A stretch of DNA of 7,162 nucleotides from Chlorobiota bacterium (lineage in GTDB: Bacteria; Bacteroidota; Bacteroidia; Bacteroidales; F082): NCBI GenBank assembly GCA_030619415.1, contig JAUXBM010000091.1, positions 1 to 7,162 of the forward strand. Reading direction: 5' to 3'. Position numbers and translations under genes: made by a program. The notes beneath the pieces were generated by a model. The model did no database searches. It was not told the DNA's origin and saw nothing but the letters and a program-made list of their open reading frames with translations. Each line of letters starts with the position of its first letter. Positions within the stretch are counted from its first letter, which is position 1. Positions 1 through 6,397 of this stretch are shown here, piece by piece.

Positions 1-1760
1 TAAAGATGGATACAGCGAGTGATTTTAAAAAGGAACTTGATGGTTATCGCGAACAATTGGCAAAGCCTTATTTTATTGATGAAAGTGTAAACGAGGCATT
101 GTTGCAGGAGGCCTACGAAAGAAAACTGATCGATATACGTGCCAGCCACATCCTGATTATGGTCGATCCGAATGCACGTCCTGAAGATACATTGGCAGCC
201 TATGAAAAAATTGTTCAAATCAGGGAAGAGGTTATGAGCGGTAAAGACTTTGCGGATGCAGCGGTTGAGTATTCAGAAGATCAATCAGCCAGGGACCGCG
301 AAGAAATTCCTGGAAAGCAGCGATTTAAAGCCGGCAATAAAGGCGATCTTGGTTATTTTACAGTTTTTAACATGGTATATCCTTTCGAAAATGCTGCCTA
401 CGAAACACCTGTGGGTGAAATATCACAACCATACCGCACCAAATACGGATATCACCTTGTTAAGGTGAACGATAAAAAGGAAGCCCTTGGCACCGCTGTG
501 GTGGCTCATATATATGTTGGTCTCAGGCCTGATGCACCCGAAGAAGATGTTGCCGATGTCCAGGAAAAAATCGATAATATTTATAAGAAGATACAGGAAG
601 GCATGTCGTTTGAAGATGCTGTTATTCAATACTCCGACGATAAAGGATCTGCCAGGAATGGCGGCAAGCTTTCAAAATTTACCTGCAACAGGATTGTTCC
701 CGAGTTTGTTATTGTAGCTGATCAGCTTGAGCCAAACGGAATATCAGAACCGGTAAAAACCATGTATGGATTTCACATTGTTAAACTGATCAGCCGTGAT
801 AGGCCAGGTACTTTTGAGGAAGAAGAGACAGGTTTGAAGGAACGCCTTCAAAAGGACAACCGGACACATAAAAGTGAGGAATCAGTCATTCAGCGGATCA
901 AACTTGAAAACGGATTTAGTGTCAACGAAAAAGCCAAGTCAGCAGTATTTGCTAAAATTGACACTGCTGTACTGAACATGGCTTTCGTAGCCGACAGCCT
1001 TGCAGGCATGAACAAAACGATTCTTAAAATTGGAAAGGAAAAGCATTCGCAAACTGATTTTGCACTTTTTATAGAAGCGAATCAAAAAAGAAACCCCAAT
1101 ATCGATAAGGATGTTTATCTGGAACAACTGTTTCAACAATTTGGGAATACCGTTTGCTTTGACTATGAAAATGCCAGGTTGGAAGAGAAATATCCTGAAT
1201 TTAGAATACTGATGAAAGAATACCATGATGGTATCCTTTTATTTAATCTTACCGATGAAAAGGTTTGGAGCAAAGCTGTAAAAGATACGACCGGTCTTGA
1301 AAATTACTTTACCTCCAATAACGAGACTTATCAGTGGGGTGAGCGGGTGGATGCTACCATCTTCGAAATCAGGAAAAAGGAAGATGCAGAACAGGTAAAA
1401 GTCTTCATCGATATGTTTCCCGGCGACGGGGATATTGCCGCTGCAATTGAAAAAGACAGCATCAATTCAGTGAAGATCATTCCGGGAAAATTTGAAAGAA
1501 ACGACAACAAATACATTGATGAAGTTGAATGGACTGCCGGCAACATTGTTGAATTGACTTCCGATGTAGAAGACCTCGTGGTCATCGTAAAAATCAAGGA
1601 AGTGATGCAACCGACACCAAAAGAACTGAATGAAGCCAGGGGCATTGCTACCGCCGATTATCAGGAATACCTTGAGGTAGAATGGATTGAGCAATTAATA
1701 GCCAAGTATCCCGTTGTTATCAACAATGAAGTACTTCAACAGCTGACGACTGTAAATTAG
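1..1760 (+). CDS. Parvulin-type peptidyl-prolyl cis-trans isomerase (PpiC/SurA-like), 5' end outside window
   Basis: Exported prolyl isomerase and chaperone expected to help fold periplasmic and outer-membrane proteins. The reading frame is open to the left edge, and the first ATG, at position 6, falls inside a conserved region (MDTASDFKKELDGY) that in this family follows a signal peptide and SurA-like N-terminal region. About 100 residues are therefore probably missing and position 6 is not the true start. Counting from that ATG, parvulin domain 1 spans about residues 43-157, with RASHILI (His48), GDLGYF and YGYHLVK (His150). Domain 2 spans about 163-263, with VAHIYV (His168), NGGKLSKF and YGFHIVK (His257). 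Both histidines typical of parvulins are thus present in both domains. The region from about 290 to 584 is not a parvulin fold. It ends in a pattern I associate with Bacteroidota members (ELNEARGIATADYQ, then EYLEVEWIEQL). The next gene starts 11 bp downstream, implying an operon. Family assignment is secure; client proteins are unknown. Confidence 0.93.
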   Translation, partial: KMDTASDFKKELDGYREQLAKPYFIDESVNEALLQEAYERKLIDIRASHILIMVDPNARPEDTLAAYEKIVQIREEVMSGKDFADAAVEYSEDQSARDREEIPGKQRFKAGNKGDLGYFTVFNMVYPFENAAYETPVGEISQPYRTKYGYHLVKVNDKKEALGTAVVAHIYVGLRPDAPEEDVADVQEKIDNIYKKIQEGMSFEDAVIQYSDDKGSARNGGKLSKFTCNRIVPEFVIVADQLEPNGISEPVKTMYGFHIVKLISRDRPGTFEEEETGLKERLQKDNRTHKSEESVIQRIKLENGFSVNEKAKSAVFAKIDTAVLNMAFVADSLAGMNKTILKIGKEKHSQTDFALFIEANQKRNPNIDKDVYLEQLFQQFGNTVCFDYENARLEEKYPEFRILMKEYHDGILLFNLTDEKVWSKAVKDTTGLENYFTSNNETYQWGERVDATIFEIRKKEDAEQVKVFIDMFPGDGDIAAAIEKDSINSVKIIPGKFERNDNKYIDEVEWTAGNIVELTSDVEDLVVIVKIKEVMQPTPKELNEARGIATADYQEYLEVEWIEQLIAKYPVVINNEVLQQLTTVN

Positions 1761-1771
1761 AAAAGTAACGA

Positions 1772-2626
1772 TTGAATAAAATTTTTGTTTTCTTAATTTT
1801 TGTCCTGTTTATTTCAGGGTGCTGGCCCGGCATGGACAACGACAAAGGCACTGTTCTTGCCAGGGTGCATGACGCATATTTGTATGAAGCTGATATTGAA
1901 AGCCTCGTACCTCCCAACGCTTCACCTCGAGACAGCATCACCCTTGTTAAAAATTTTACCGACAATTGGGTAAAAACCCAATTAATGGTTCACCAGGCCA
2001 AAAAAAACCTGACTATTCAGCAGCTTGATTTTGATGAGCAACTAGAAAATTACAAAAATTCGTTGATCATTTATTATTACGAAACAGAACTCATTCGTCA
2101 AATGCTCGATACCATTACTTCTGATGAAGAGATTGAACAATATTACATTGACCATCTTGATGATTTTGAACTTAAAGAAAATATTGCCAAGGTTTTGTAT
2201 GTGATTTTAGATAAGGAATCTGAAATAGAAGAAAAGTTTATCGAATTCTTTGCTTTACCTGATTCGCTGAAACTTGATTCACTGGAAGTTCTCGGCAGCC
2301 AATATTCAAGGTCGTATTTCTTAGATACTACCTACTGGTTCAGGTTTGATGAGCTTACCAAAGTGATTCCCATCGAAACCTATAACCAGGAGTTATTCCT
2401 GAAAGGGAGCCGATTTATTCAATTGTCAGATGAGTATTATGTTTATCTGGTTAATTTTGTCGACTTTAAAATAAAGGACGACACTTCGCCATTGGATTTT
2501 AAAAGGGCTGATATTCGCAATATCATCATTAACAGGAGGAAGATGCAGTTGATAAAAAAAGTGAGACAAGATATTTATAAAAATGCGATCCAATTTAAGG
2601 ACTTTGAGGTTTACTATAATGATTAA
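1772..2626 (+). CDS. SurA/PpiC-related lipoprotein without a recognisable parvulin active site
   Basis: Predicted 284-residue lipoprotein, probably an envelope chaperone-like partner of the flanking isomerases. The start is TTG: an in-frame TAA lies two codons upstream, and only this start preserves the signal peptide. That peptide is MNK, a hydrophobic stretch, then the lipobox ISGC with Cys17 as the lipidated residue; the next in-frame ATG comes after the lipobox. Residues about 26-125 resemble a SurA N-terminal region (VLARVHDAYLYEADIESL, then NFTDNWVKTQLMVHQAKKNL). Residues about 138-235 sit where a parvulin domain would be, but the His-containing strands and GG motifs are missing, so isomerase activity is unlikely. 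The tail (about 240-284) is basic and helical in appearance. The gene starts 11 bp after the upstream isomerase and overlaps the downstream SurA-like gene by 8 bp. Homologues are often labelled peptidyl-prolyl isomerase on the basis of context; I see no catalytic support for that here. Confidence 0.87.
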   Translation: MNKIFVFLIFVLFISGCWPGMDNDKGTVLARVHDAYLYEADIESLVPPNASPRDSITLVKNFTDNWVKTQLMVHQAKKNLTIQQLDFDEQLENYKNSLIIYYYETELIRQMLDTITSDEEIEQYYIDHLDDFELKENIAKVLYVILDKESEIEEKFIEFFALPDSLKLDSLEVLGSQYSRSYFLDTTYWFRFDELTKVIPIETYNQELFLKGSRFIQLSDEYYVYLVNFVDFKIKDDTSPLDFKRADIRNIIINRRKMQLIKKVRQDIYKNAIQFKDFEVYYND

Positions 2627-4010
2627 CAGGAGGATAGATTTTACGTCAAAGCATTGGTCCAATGCCGGCATAAAAATGACCATACTAATGGTTATGCTCA
2701 TGCTTTCGGCCATTGGCTTTGCTCAGGAAGAACAGGTGATTGACCAGGTTGTTGCTGTAGTTGGGAAGGGAATTATATTGGAATCGGATATTGAAAATCA
2801 GTATATCAATTATAAAATGCAGGGCGGTTTGAGTGGAAGCCCTTCTGAAAAGAGATGCATGATCCTTGAAGATATCCTTTATCAGAAATTAATGGTCACC
2901 CAGGCTGAATACGACAGTATTGAAATAAGTGATATACAAGTTGATTCAGAAATAGACCGTCGAATCCAGATGTTTATCGGACAATTTGGGTCTCAGGAAA
3001 AACTGGAGGAATACTATGGCAAAACGATGGTTGAAATCAGAATGGAATTACACGATATAATTGGTGAACAGCTATTGGCACAGCAGGTTCAGCAAGGCAT
3101 CGTAGCAGGTGTAACTGTAACACCTTCTGAAATCAGGTCATTCTACCGTACGATGCCCAGCGATAGTATTCCTTTGATAGTAACTGAATATGTGATTGCT
3201 CAAATTGTCAAAAAACCACCCATTAATGTCGAAGAAAAGCTAAGGGTTAAAGAACAATTGCTTGATCTGCGAAAAAGGGTATTGGATGGGGAGAATTTTT
3301 CAACCCTTGCTATTTTGTATTCCCAGGATCCCGGTTCAGCAAAAAAAGGCGGCGAACTTGGTTTTTATGGTCGGGGGCAATTGTATCCCGAATTTGAAGC
3401 GATTGCCTTTAAGTTGAAGGAAGGCGAAGTTTCTAATCTTGTTGAAACTGAAGCCGGATATCATATTTTGCAAATGATTGAAAGAAAAGGGGATTTTGTA
3501 AATGTCAGGCATATACTGCTCGCACCAAAAGTATCGCCTTCTGATCTGTTAAAAGCGAAAAATGAACTCGACAGTATTGCCCAACTTATCAGGGCCGACT
3601 CCATTACGTTTGAATACGCGGTTGAGGCATTCTCTGATGGAGACAATAAAAATAGCGGAGGTTTGCTGTTAAACCCGTACACCGGTAGCACAACTTATGA
3701 GGCAGAGCAACTGGATGCGCAGGTATCTTTCGTTATCGAAAAAATGAAAGTTGGTGAATTATCCAATCCTGTACCAATGAAAACAGAAGACAATAAAGAC
3801 GCTTATCGCATATTGCTTCTCAAGAAAAAAACAAAACCTCATAAGGCTAATTTAAAAGAAGATTATTCGCGAATCCAGGAATGGGCCTTGCAACAGAAAA
3901 AGAGGGAAACGATTGATGATTGGATAAATTCGATGGCTAAAGAAACATACGTGAGGATTATAGAAGATTATCAAAATTGCGTATTCGCTCATGAATGGAA
4001 TGCCCGATAA
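2619..4010 (+). CDS. surA: SurA-like periplasmic chaperone with two parvulin domains
   Basis: Periplasmic chaperone and prolyl isomerase for outer-membrane proteins; 463 residues, close to the usual SurA size. I place the start at ATG 2619, which overlaps the upstream stop by 8 bp and suggests translational coupling. An ATG at 2583 would overlap more. An ATG at 2676 would leave a signal peptide without positive charge. From 2619 the N-region holds RR and K residues, the hydrophobic core is about 20-33, and cleavage is likely after IGFA (residue 35). The SurA N-terminal domain follows (VIDQVVAVVGKGIILESDIE, about 40-58, continuing to about 175). Parvulin domain 1 (about 187-287) has GGELGFYGRGQLYPEFE and GYHILQMI (His282), but Gln195 occupies the usual first histidine position. 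Domain 2 (about 293-402) has VRHILL (His298), but AYRILLL replaces the second histidine strand. A helical C-terminal segment follows. The symbol is given by family resemblance, not proven orthology. Confidence 0.9.
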   Translation: MINRRIDFTSKHWSNAGIKMTILMVMLMLSAIGFAQEEQVIDQVVAVVGKGIILESDIENQYINYKMQGGLSGSPSEKRCMILEDILYQKLMVTQAEYDSIEISDIQVDSEIDRRIQMFIGQFGSQEKLEEYYGKTMVEIRMELHDIIGEQLLAQQVQQGIVAGVTVTPSEIRSFYRTMPSDSIPLIVTEYVIAQIVKKPPINVEEKLRVKEQLLDLRKRVLDGENFSTLAILYSQDPGSAKKGGELGFYGRGQLYPEFEAIAFKLKEGEVSNLVETEAGYHILQMIERKGDFVNVRHILLAPKVSPSDLLKAKNELDSIAQLIRADSITFEYAVEAFSDGDNKNSGGLLLNPYTGSTTYEAEQLDAQVSFVIEKMKVGELSNPVPMKTEDNKDAYRILLLKKKTKPHKANLKEDYSRIQEWALQQKKRETIDDWINSMAKETYVRIIEDYQNCVFAHEWNAR

Positions 4011-4013
4011 GTC

Positions 4014-4052
4014 TTATTACTAACCTGAGTTCGATATCAGGATATGTAATAA
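4014..4052 (+). other. Imperfect stem-loop between the surA-like gene and moxR
   Basis: TTATTAC (4014-4020) is the exact reverse complement of GTAATAA (4046-4052). Inside it, TA (4021-4022) can pair with TA (4043-4044), leaving T4045 bulged. After an A/A mismatch, CCTGA (4024-4028) pairs with TCAGG (4037-4041), closing an eight-base loop. The structure begins three bases after the surA-like stop codon. No T-tract follows, so it is not a standard intrinsic terminator. It could act as an mRNA 3'-end stabiliser, a partial attenuator or a processing site between the folding-factor genes and moxR. The pairing is read directly from sequence; function is inference. Confidence 0.4.
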
Positions 4053-4080
4053 CAGCTTTATAATAACTTAATTACAATAT

Positions 4081-5046
4081 ATGAATTTTAAGTCGGATGT
4101 AGAAGCAGTTGATGCATTTGTGGAGAAATACCATCAGCTCAGGAACGAAATTGCGAAAGTGATAGTAGGACAAGACGAAATTGTCATGCGTACCCTCATT
4201 TCTATTTTCAGCCAGGGTCATGTGTTGTTGGTTGGTGTTCCCGGCTTGGCCAAAACTTTATTGGTCAACACCATTGGCCAGGTTCTTGGTCTTAGTTTTA
4301 GCCGTATCCAGTTCACGCCTGACTTGATGCCGTCCGATATCATCGGCACAGAAATCCTCGACGAGACCCGGCATTTTAAATTCATCAAAGGCCCGGCATT
4401 TGCCAATATCATTCTGGCTGATGAAATTAACCGAACACCTCCTAAAACACAATCGGCTTTGTTGGAAGCCATGCAGGAAAAAGCCGTCACCGTAGCTGGC
4501 GAAACCTATAAACTTGATGCTCCATTCTTTGTGTTAGCCACACAGAACCCGATCGAACAGGAAGGCACCTATCCCCTTCCGGAAGCACAGCTCGACCGTT
4601 TTATGTTTAACCTGATACTCGATTACCCCTCTTTCGAGGAAGAAATGGATATCGTAAAACGAACAACATCAGGTGAATCCGACACAGTTAACAAGATACT
4701 TAGCGTCAAAGAAATATTGTTCTACCAGGAGTTACTTCGCAAAATACCGGTTGCTGACAATGTAATGGAATATGCCGTTAATCTTGTGTCTAAAACCAGG
4801 CCGGGAACGCCGGATGGCCATGAGTGGGCAAACAAATATTTAAACTGGGGAGCAGGCCCACGAGCGTCTCAATACCTGATAATTGGTGCCAAAACCCATG
4901 CCGCGATCAACGGAAAATATTCTCCGGATATTGAGGATGTGAATGCAGTGGCATTGCCGATTTTAAGACACCGCATTGTTCGCAACTATAAAGCGGAAGC
5001 AGAGAGAATTGGTGTTGACAATATTATCAATACTTTCCTCAAATAA
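4081..5046 (+). CDS. MoxR-family AAA+ ATPase
   Basis: Cytoplasmic AAA+ ATPase of the MoxR family, a group thought to act as chaperones that remodel or activate partner proteins, often ones with von Willebrand A domains. Its 321 residues are normal for the family. Motifs in order: Walker A GVPGLAKT (52-59, Lys58), the family-typical [19 protein letters not shown] (75-93), Walker B ILADE (111-115) followed by [18 protein letters not shown], sensor 1 ATQNP (153-157), [14 protein letters not shown] with the presumed arginine finger Arg173, and sensor 2 [10 protein letters not shown] (Arg261) in the C-terminal lid. No key residue is missing. ATG 4081 is the first ATG after an in-frame TAA at 4069-4071. 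The gene lies 70 bp after the surA-like gene without a visible promoter, so co-transcription is possible. The usual partner genes (DUF58, VWA/Bat proteins) do not follow; an acyltransferase does. The partner is therefore unknown. Confidence 0.95.
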   Translation: MNFKSDVEAVDAFVEKYHQLRNEIAKVIVGQDEIVMRTLISIFSQGHVLLVGVPGLAKTLLVNTIGQVLGLSFSRIQFTPDLMPSDIIGTEILDETRHFKFIKGPAFANIILADEINRTPPKTQSALLEAMQEKAVTVAGETYKLDAPFFVLATQNPIEQEGTYPLPEAQLDRFMFNLILDYPSFEEEMDIVKRTTSGESDTVNKILSVKEILFYQELLRKIPVADNVMEYAVNLVSKTRPGTPDGHEWANKYLNWGAGPRASQYLIIGAKTHAAINGKYSPDIEDVNAVALPILRHRIVRNYKAEAERIGVDNIINTFLK

Positions 5047-5061
5047 CCACATTTTAAACCA

Positions 5062-5092
5062 TTTGTGTTATCAATATTAATTTTTAGCTTTG
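5062..5092 (+). promoter_or_regulatory. Bacteroidota-type promoter for the acyltransferase gene
   Basis: TTTG at 5062-5065 (the -33 element) and TAGCTTTG at 5085-5092 (an exact TAnnTTTG -7 element) are separated by 19 bp, matching the known Bacteroidota primary-sigma promoter layout. Transcription should begin near 5097, giving a leader of roughly 40 bases before the ATG at 5136. It lies wholly in the gap after moxR, so the acyltransferase can be expressed independently of the upstream genes. It is a match to a known consensus; no transcription start has been measured. Confidence 0.65.
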
Positions 5093-5135
5093 GTCAAAAA
5101 AATATTCTTTACTTTTATGCATCATTTCCCCAATA

Positions 5136-6263
5136 ATGAGCGAGTATAATTTCGATCCCATCAGGCCTTACTATGAGGATGAAATTCCTGCAGCCCTGAA
5201 ACGGATTGTGGAAGATCCGCAATTTGATAACTTGCTGAAATACCTTTTTCCCGATGAACAGCATCAGGAGGTAAAAAACAATATCCTAAGCTCAAAAAGC
5301 AGGTACGATTTCCAACGAAAGTTCATGCTCCCGGTTATCAGGGCTATACTTGGCAAGACAGCCGGTGAGATAACCGATTCAGGGATGGAAAATGTATTGA
5401 AGGATAATGGGCATGTTTTTATCGCCAACCACAGAGACATTGTTCTCGACTCGTATATCCTTGCACAGCAGCTTTTTGAACACGGGTACGATACCTGCAA
5501 AATAACCTGGGGCGATAACCTGATGGTATCCCCGTTTGTTGTTGATCTTGGAAAGGTGAACAGAATGATCACTGTTTTCAGGGAAGGCAGCCCTAAAGAA
5601 ATGCTTCGGAATTCGCAGATGCTGTCAGCTTATATCCGGCAGACGGTTGCTGAAGAAAAGCAGAGTGTTTGGATTGCTCAACGCAAAGGCAGGTCAAAAG
5701 ACGGAACTGACACAACCGATGTCGGTGTCCTTAAAATGCTTTGTTTGCTTGGAAGGAAGGATATTTTAAAATCGCTTAAAGAACTACAAATAATACCTGT
5801 ATCGATATCGTATGAATGGGAACCATGCGACACCATGAAAGTGAGGGAATTATTAATGTCGGCCGAAAATGCATATGTTAAAGATGAAAATGAAGACTTA
5901 CGTAGTATTATTGGTGGTGTTGTTTCTGAAAAAGGCAGAATCCATGTTCATACCGGTAAACCCTTAAAAGATGAATTGGATCGCATTGATTCTTCATTGC
6001 GACCAAACGAAATAATTCAGCAGGTTGCCTCTTTAGTTGATAAGCATATACATGCGAATTATAAACTCTGGCCAAGCAATTACTATGCTTACGACTTGTT
6101 GAACAACAGCGATAAATTCAAAGCGCATTATGATGAAACCTGCCGGAAGAAATTCAATGAGCGGTTGCAGAATGCACTCGACACGATAAAGTCAGACGAT
6201 GAGGTTGTAAAAAATCTTTTCTTAAAGTTGTACGCAAATCCTGTTTATAACCAGTTGACTTAA
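5136..6263 (+). CDS. PlsB/PlsC-superfamily glycerolipid acyltransferase (variant motifs)
   Basis: Likely acyltransferase for a membrane lipid, moving a fatty acyl group from acyl-ACP or acyl-CoA to a hydroxyl such as that of glycerol phosphate or lysophosphatidate; 375 residues. Motif I is NHRDIVLD (98-105). His99 and Asp105 are five residues apart instead of the usual four (HX4D); Asp101 is a second candidate acid. Motif II corresponds to GKVNRMITVFREGS (139-152). Motif III corresponds to IAQRKGRSKDGTD (180-192), where the usual EG is KG. Motif IV is IIPVSISYEWEP (219-230). An N-terminal region of about 90 residues and a C-terminal region of about 100 residues flank this core. I see no clear transmembrane segment or signal peptide, so it is probably a cytoplasmic protein at the inner membrane face. 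It has its own promoter and is followed, 134 bp later, by an ammonia-lyase gene with another promoter. Exact substrate is uncertain: phospholipid synthesis, glycine-lipid O-acylation or a pigment pathway are all possible. Confidence 0.85.
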   Translation: MSEYNFDPIRPYYEDEIPAALKRIVEDPQFDNLLKYLFPDEQHQEVKNNILSSKSRYDFQRKFMLPVIRAILGKTAGEITDSGMENVLKDNGHVFIANHRDIVLDSYILAQQLFEHGYDTCKITWGDNLMVSPFVVDLGKVNRMITVFREGSPKEMLRNSQMLSAYIRQTVAEEKQSVWIAQRKGRSKDGTDTTDVGVLKMLCLLGRKDILKSLKELQIIPVSISYEWEPCDTMKVRELLMSAENAYVKDENEDLRSIIGGVVSEKGRIHVHTGKPLKDELDRIDSSLRPNEIIQQVASLVDKHIHANYKLWPSNYYAYDLLNNSDKFKAHYDETCRKKFNERLQNALDTIKSDDEVVKNLFLKLYANPVYNQLT

Positions 6264-6268
6264 ATCAA

Positions 6269-6280
6269 CAATAATTATTG
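6269..6280. repeat. Perfect 12-bp AT-rich palindrome
   Basis: CAATAATTATTG reads identically on both strands and lies six bases after the acyltransferase stop codon. A second, 10-bp palindrome (AAATTAATTT) follows at 6283-6292. Either could be a regulator binding site upstream of the lyase promoter. They are AT-rich and short, so chance is a real explanation. There is no long loop or T-tract to make them a convincing terminator. Confidence 0.3.
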
Positions 6281-6289
6281 AAAAATTAA

Positions 6290-6379
6290 TTTATCAGGGC
6301 TGTTAACAATCAATGCATGGATAGAATTGGTATTTAATCCATTGTTGTAAATTTGCAGCTCAATTAAATTTTTATCAGG
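6290..6379 (+). repeat. Direct repeat TTTATCAGG on either side of the lyase promoter
   Basis: The nonamer TTTATCAGG occurs at 6290-6298 and again at 6371-6379, 81 bp apart. Each copy is preceded by AATTAA (6284-6289 and 6362-6367, the second with three extra bases between). The promoter at 6327-6355 lies between the copies; the second copy falls in the predicted mRNA leader. The arrangement resembles a pair of operator half-sites, but no regulator is known and the match is short. Confidence 0.3.
6327..6355 (+). promoter_or_regulatory. Bacteroidota-type promoter for the ammonia-lyase gene
   Basis: TTG at 6327-6329 and TAAATTTG at 6348-6355 (an exact TAnnTTTG -7 element) are 18 bp apart, slightly short of the 19-bp optimum and with ATTG rather than TTTG upstream. 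Transcription would start near 6360, leaving a leader of roughly 38 bases before ATG 6398. A 6-bp inverted repeat, ATGGAT (6317-6322) and ATCCAT (6337-6342), straddles the -33 element and could be an operator. Confidence 0.6.
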
Positions 6380-6397
6380 ACACGAACTTATTGAAGA

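Noticed and set aside
6..8. ATG at position 6 as the true start of the first gene
   Set aside because: The frame is open to the left edge (AAG precedes it), the protein begins mid-family with no signal peptide, and an exported isomerase needs one. The gene is treated as truncated by the window.
939..1694. Minus-strand open frames opposite the C-terminal half of the first isomerase
   Set aside because: The + strand protein shows conserved family sequence throughout this span, and the opposite frames carry no recognisable motif.
2583..2585. ATG 2583 as start of the surA-like gene
   Set aside because: It would add 12 residues and lengthen the overlap with the lipoprotein gene to 44 bp. ATG 2619 gives a normal signal peptide and a short coupling overlap.
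2528..2634. 13-bp direct repeat ATTAACAGGAGGA at 2528-2540 and 2622-2634, containing a Shine-Dalgarno-like AGGAGG
   Set aside because: Both copies are coding (INRR in two different proteins), neither AGGAGG precedes a plausible start at the right distance for an annotated gene, and Bacteroidota rarely rely on such sites. Probably coincidence.
4011..4080. A promoter for moxR in the 70-bp gap
   Set aside because: I looked for TAnnTTTG and a paired TTTG and found none; CAGCTTTA near 4053 lacks the required TA and final G.
5110..5117. TACTTTTA as a second -7 element for the acyltransferase gene
   Set aside because: The last base deviates from the consensus, spacing to the nearest TTTG (5089-5092) is only 17 bp, and the leader would be very short. 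The element at 5085-5092 is far better.
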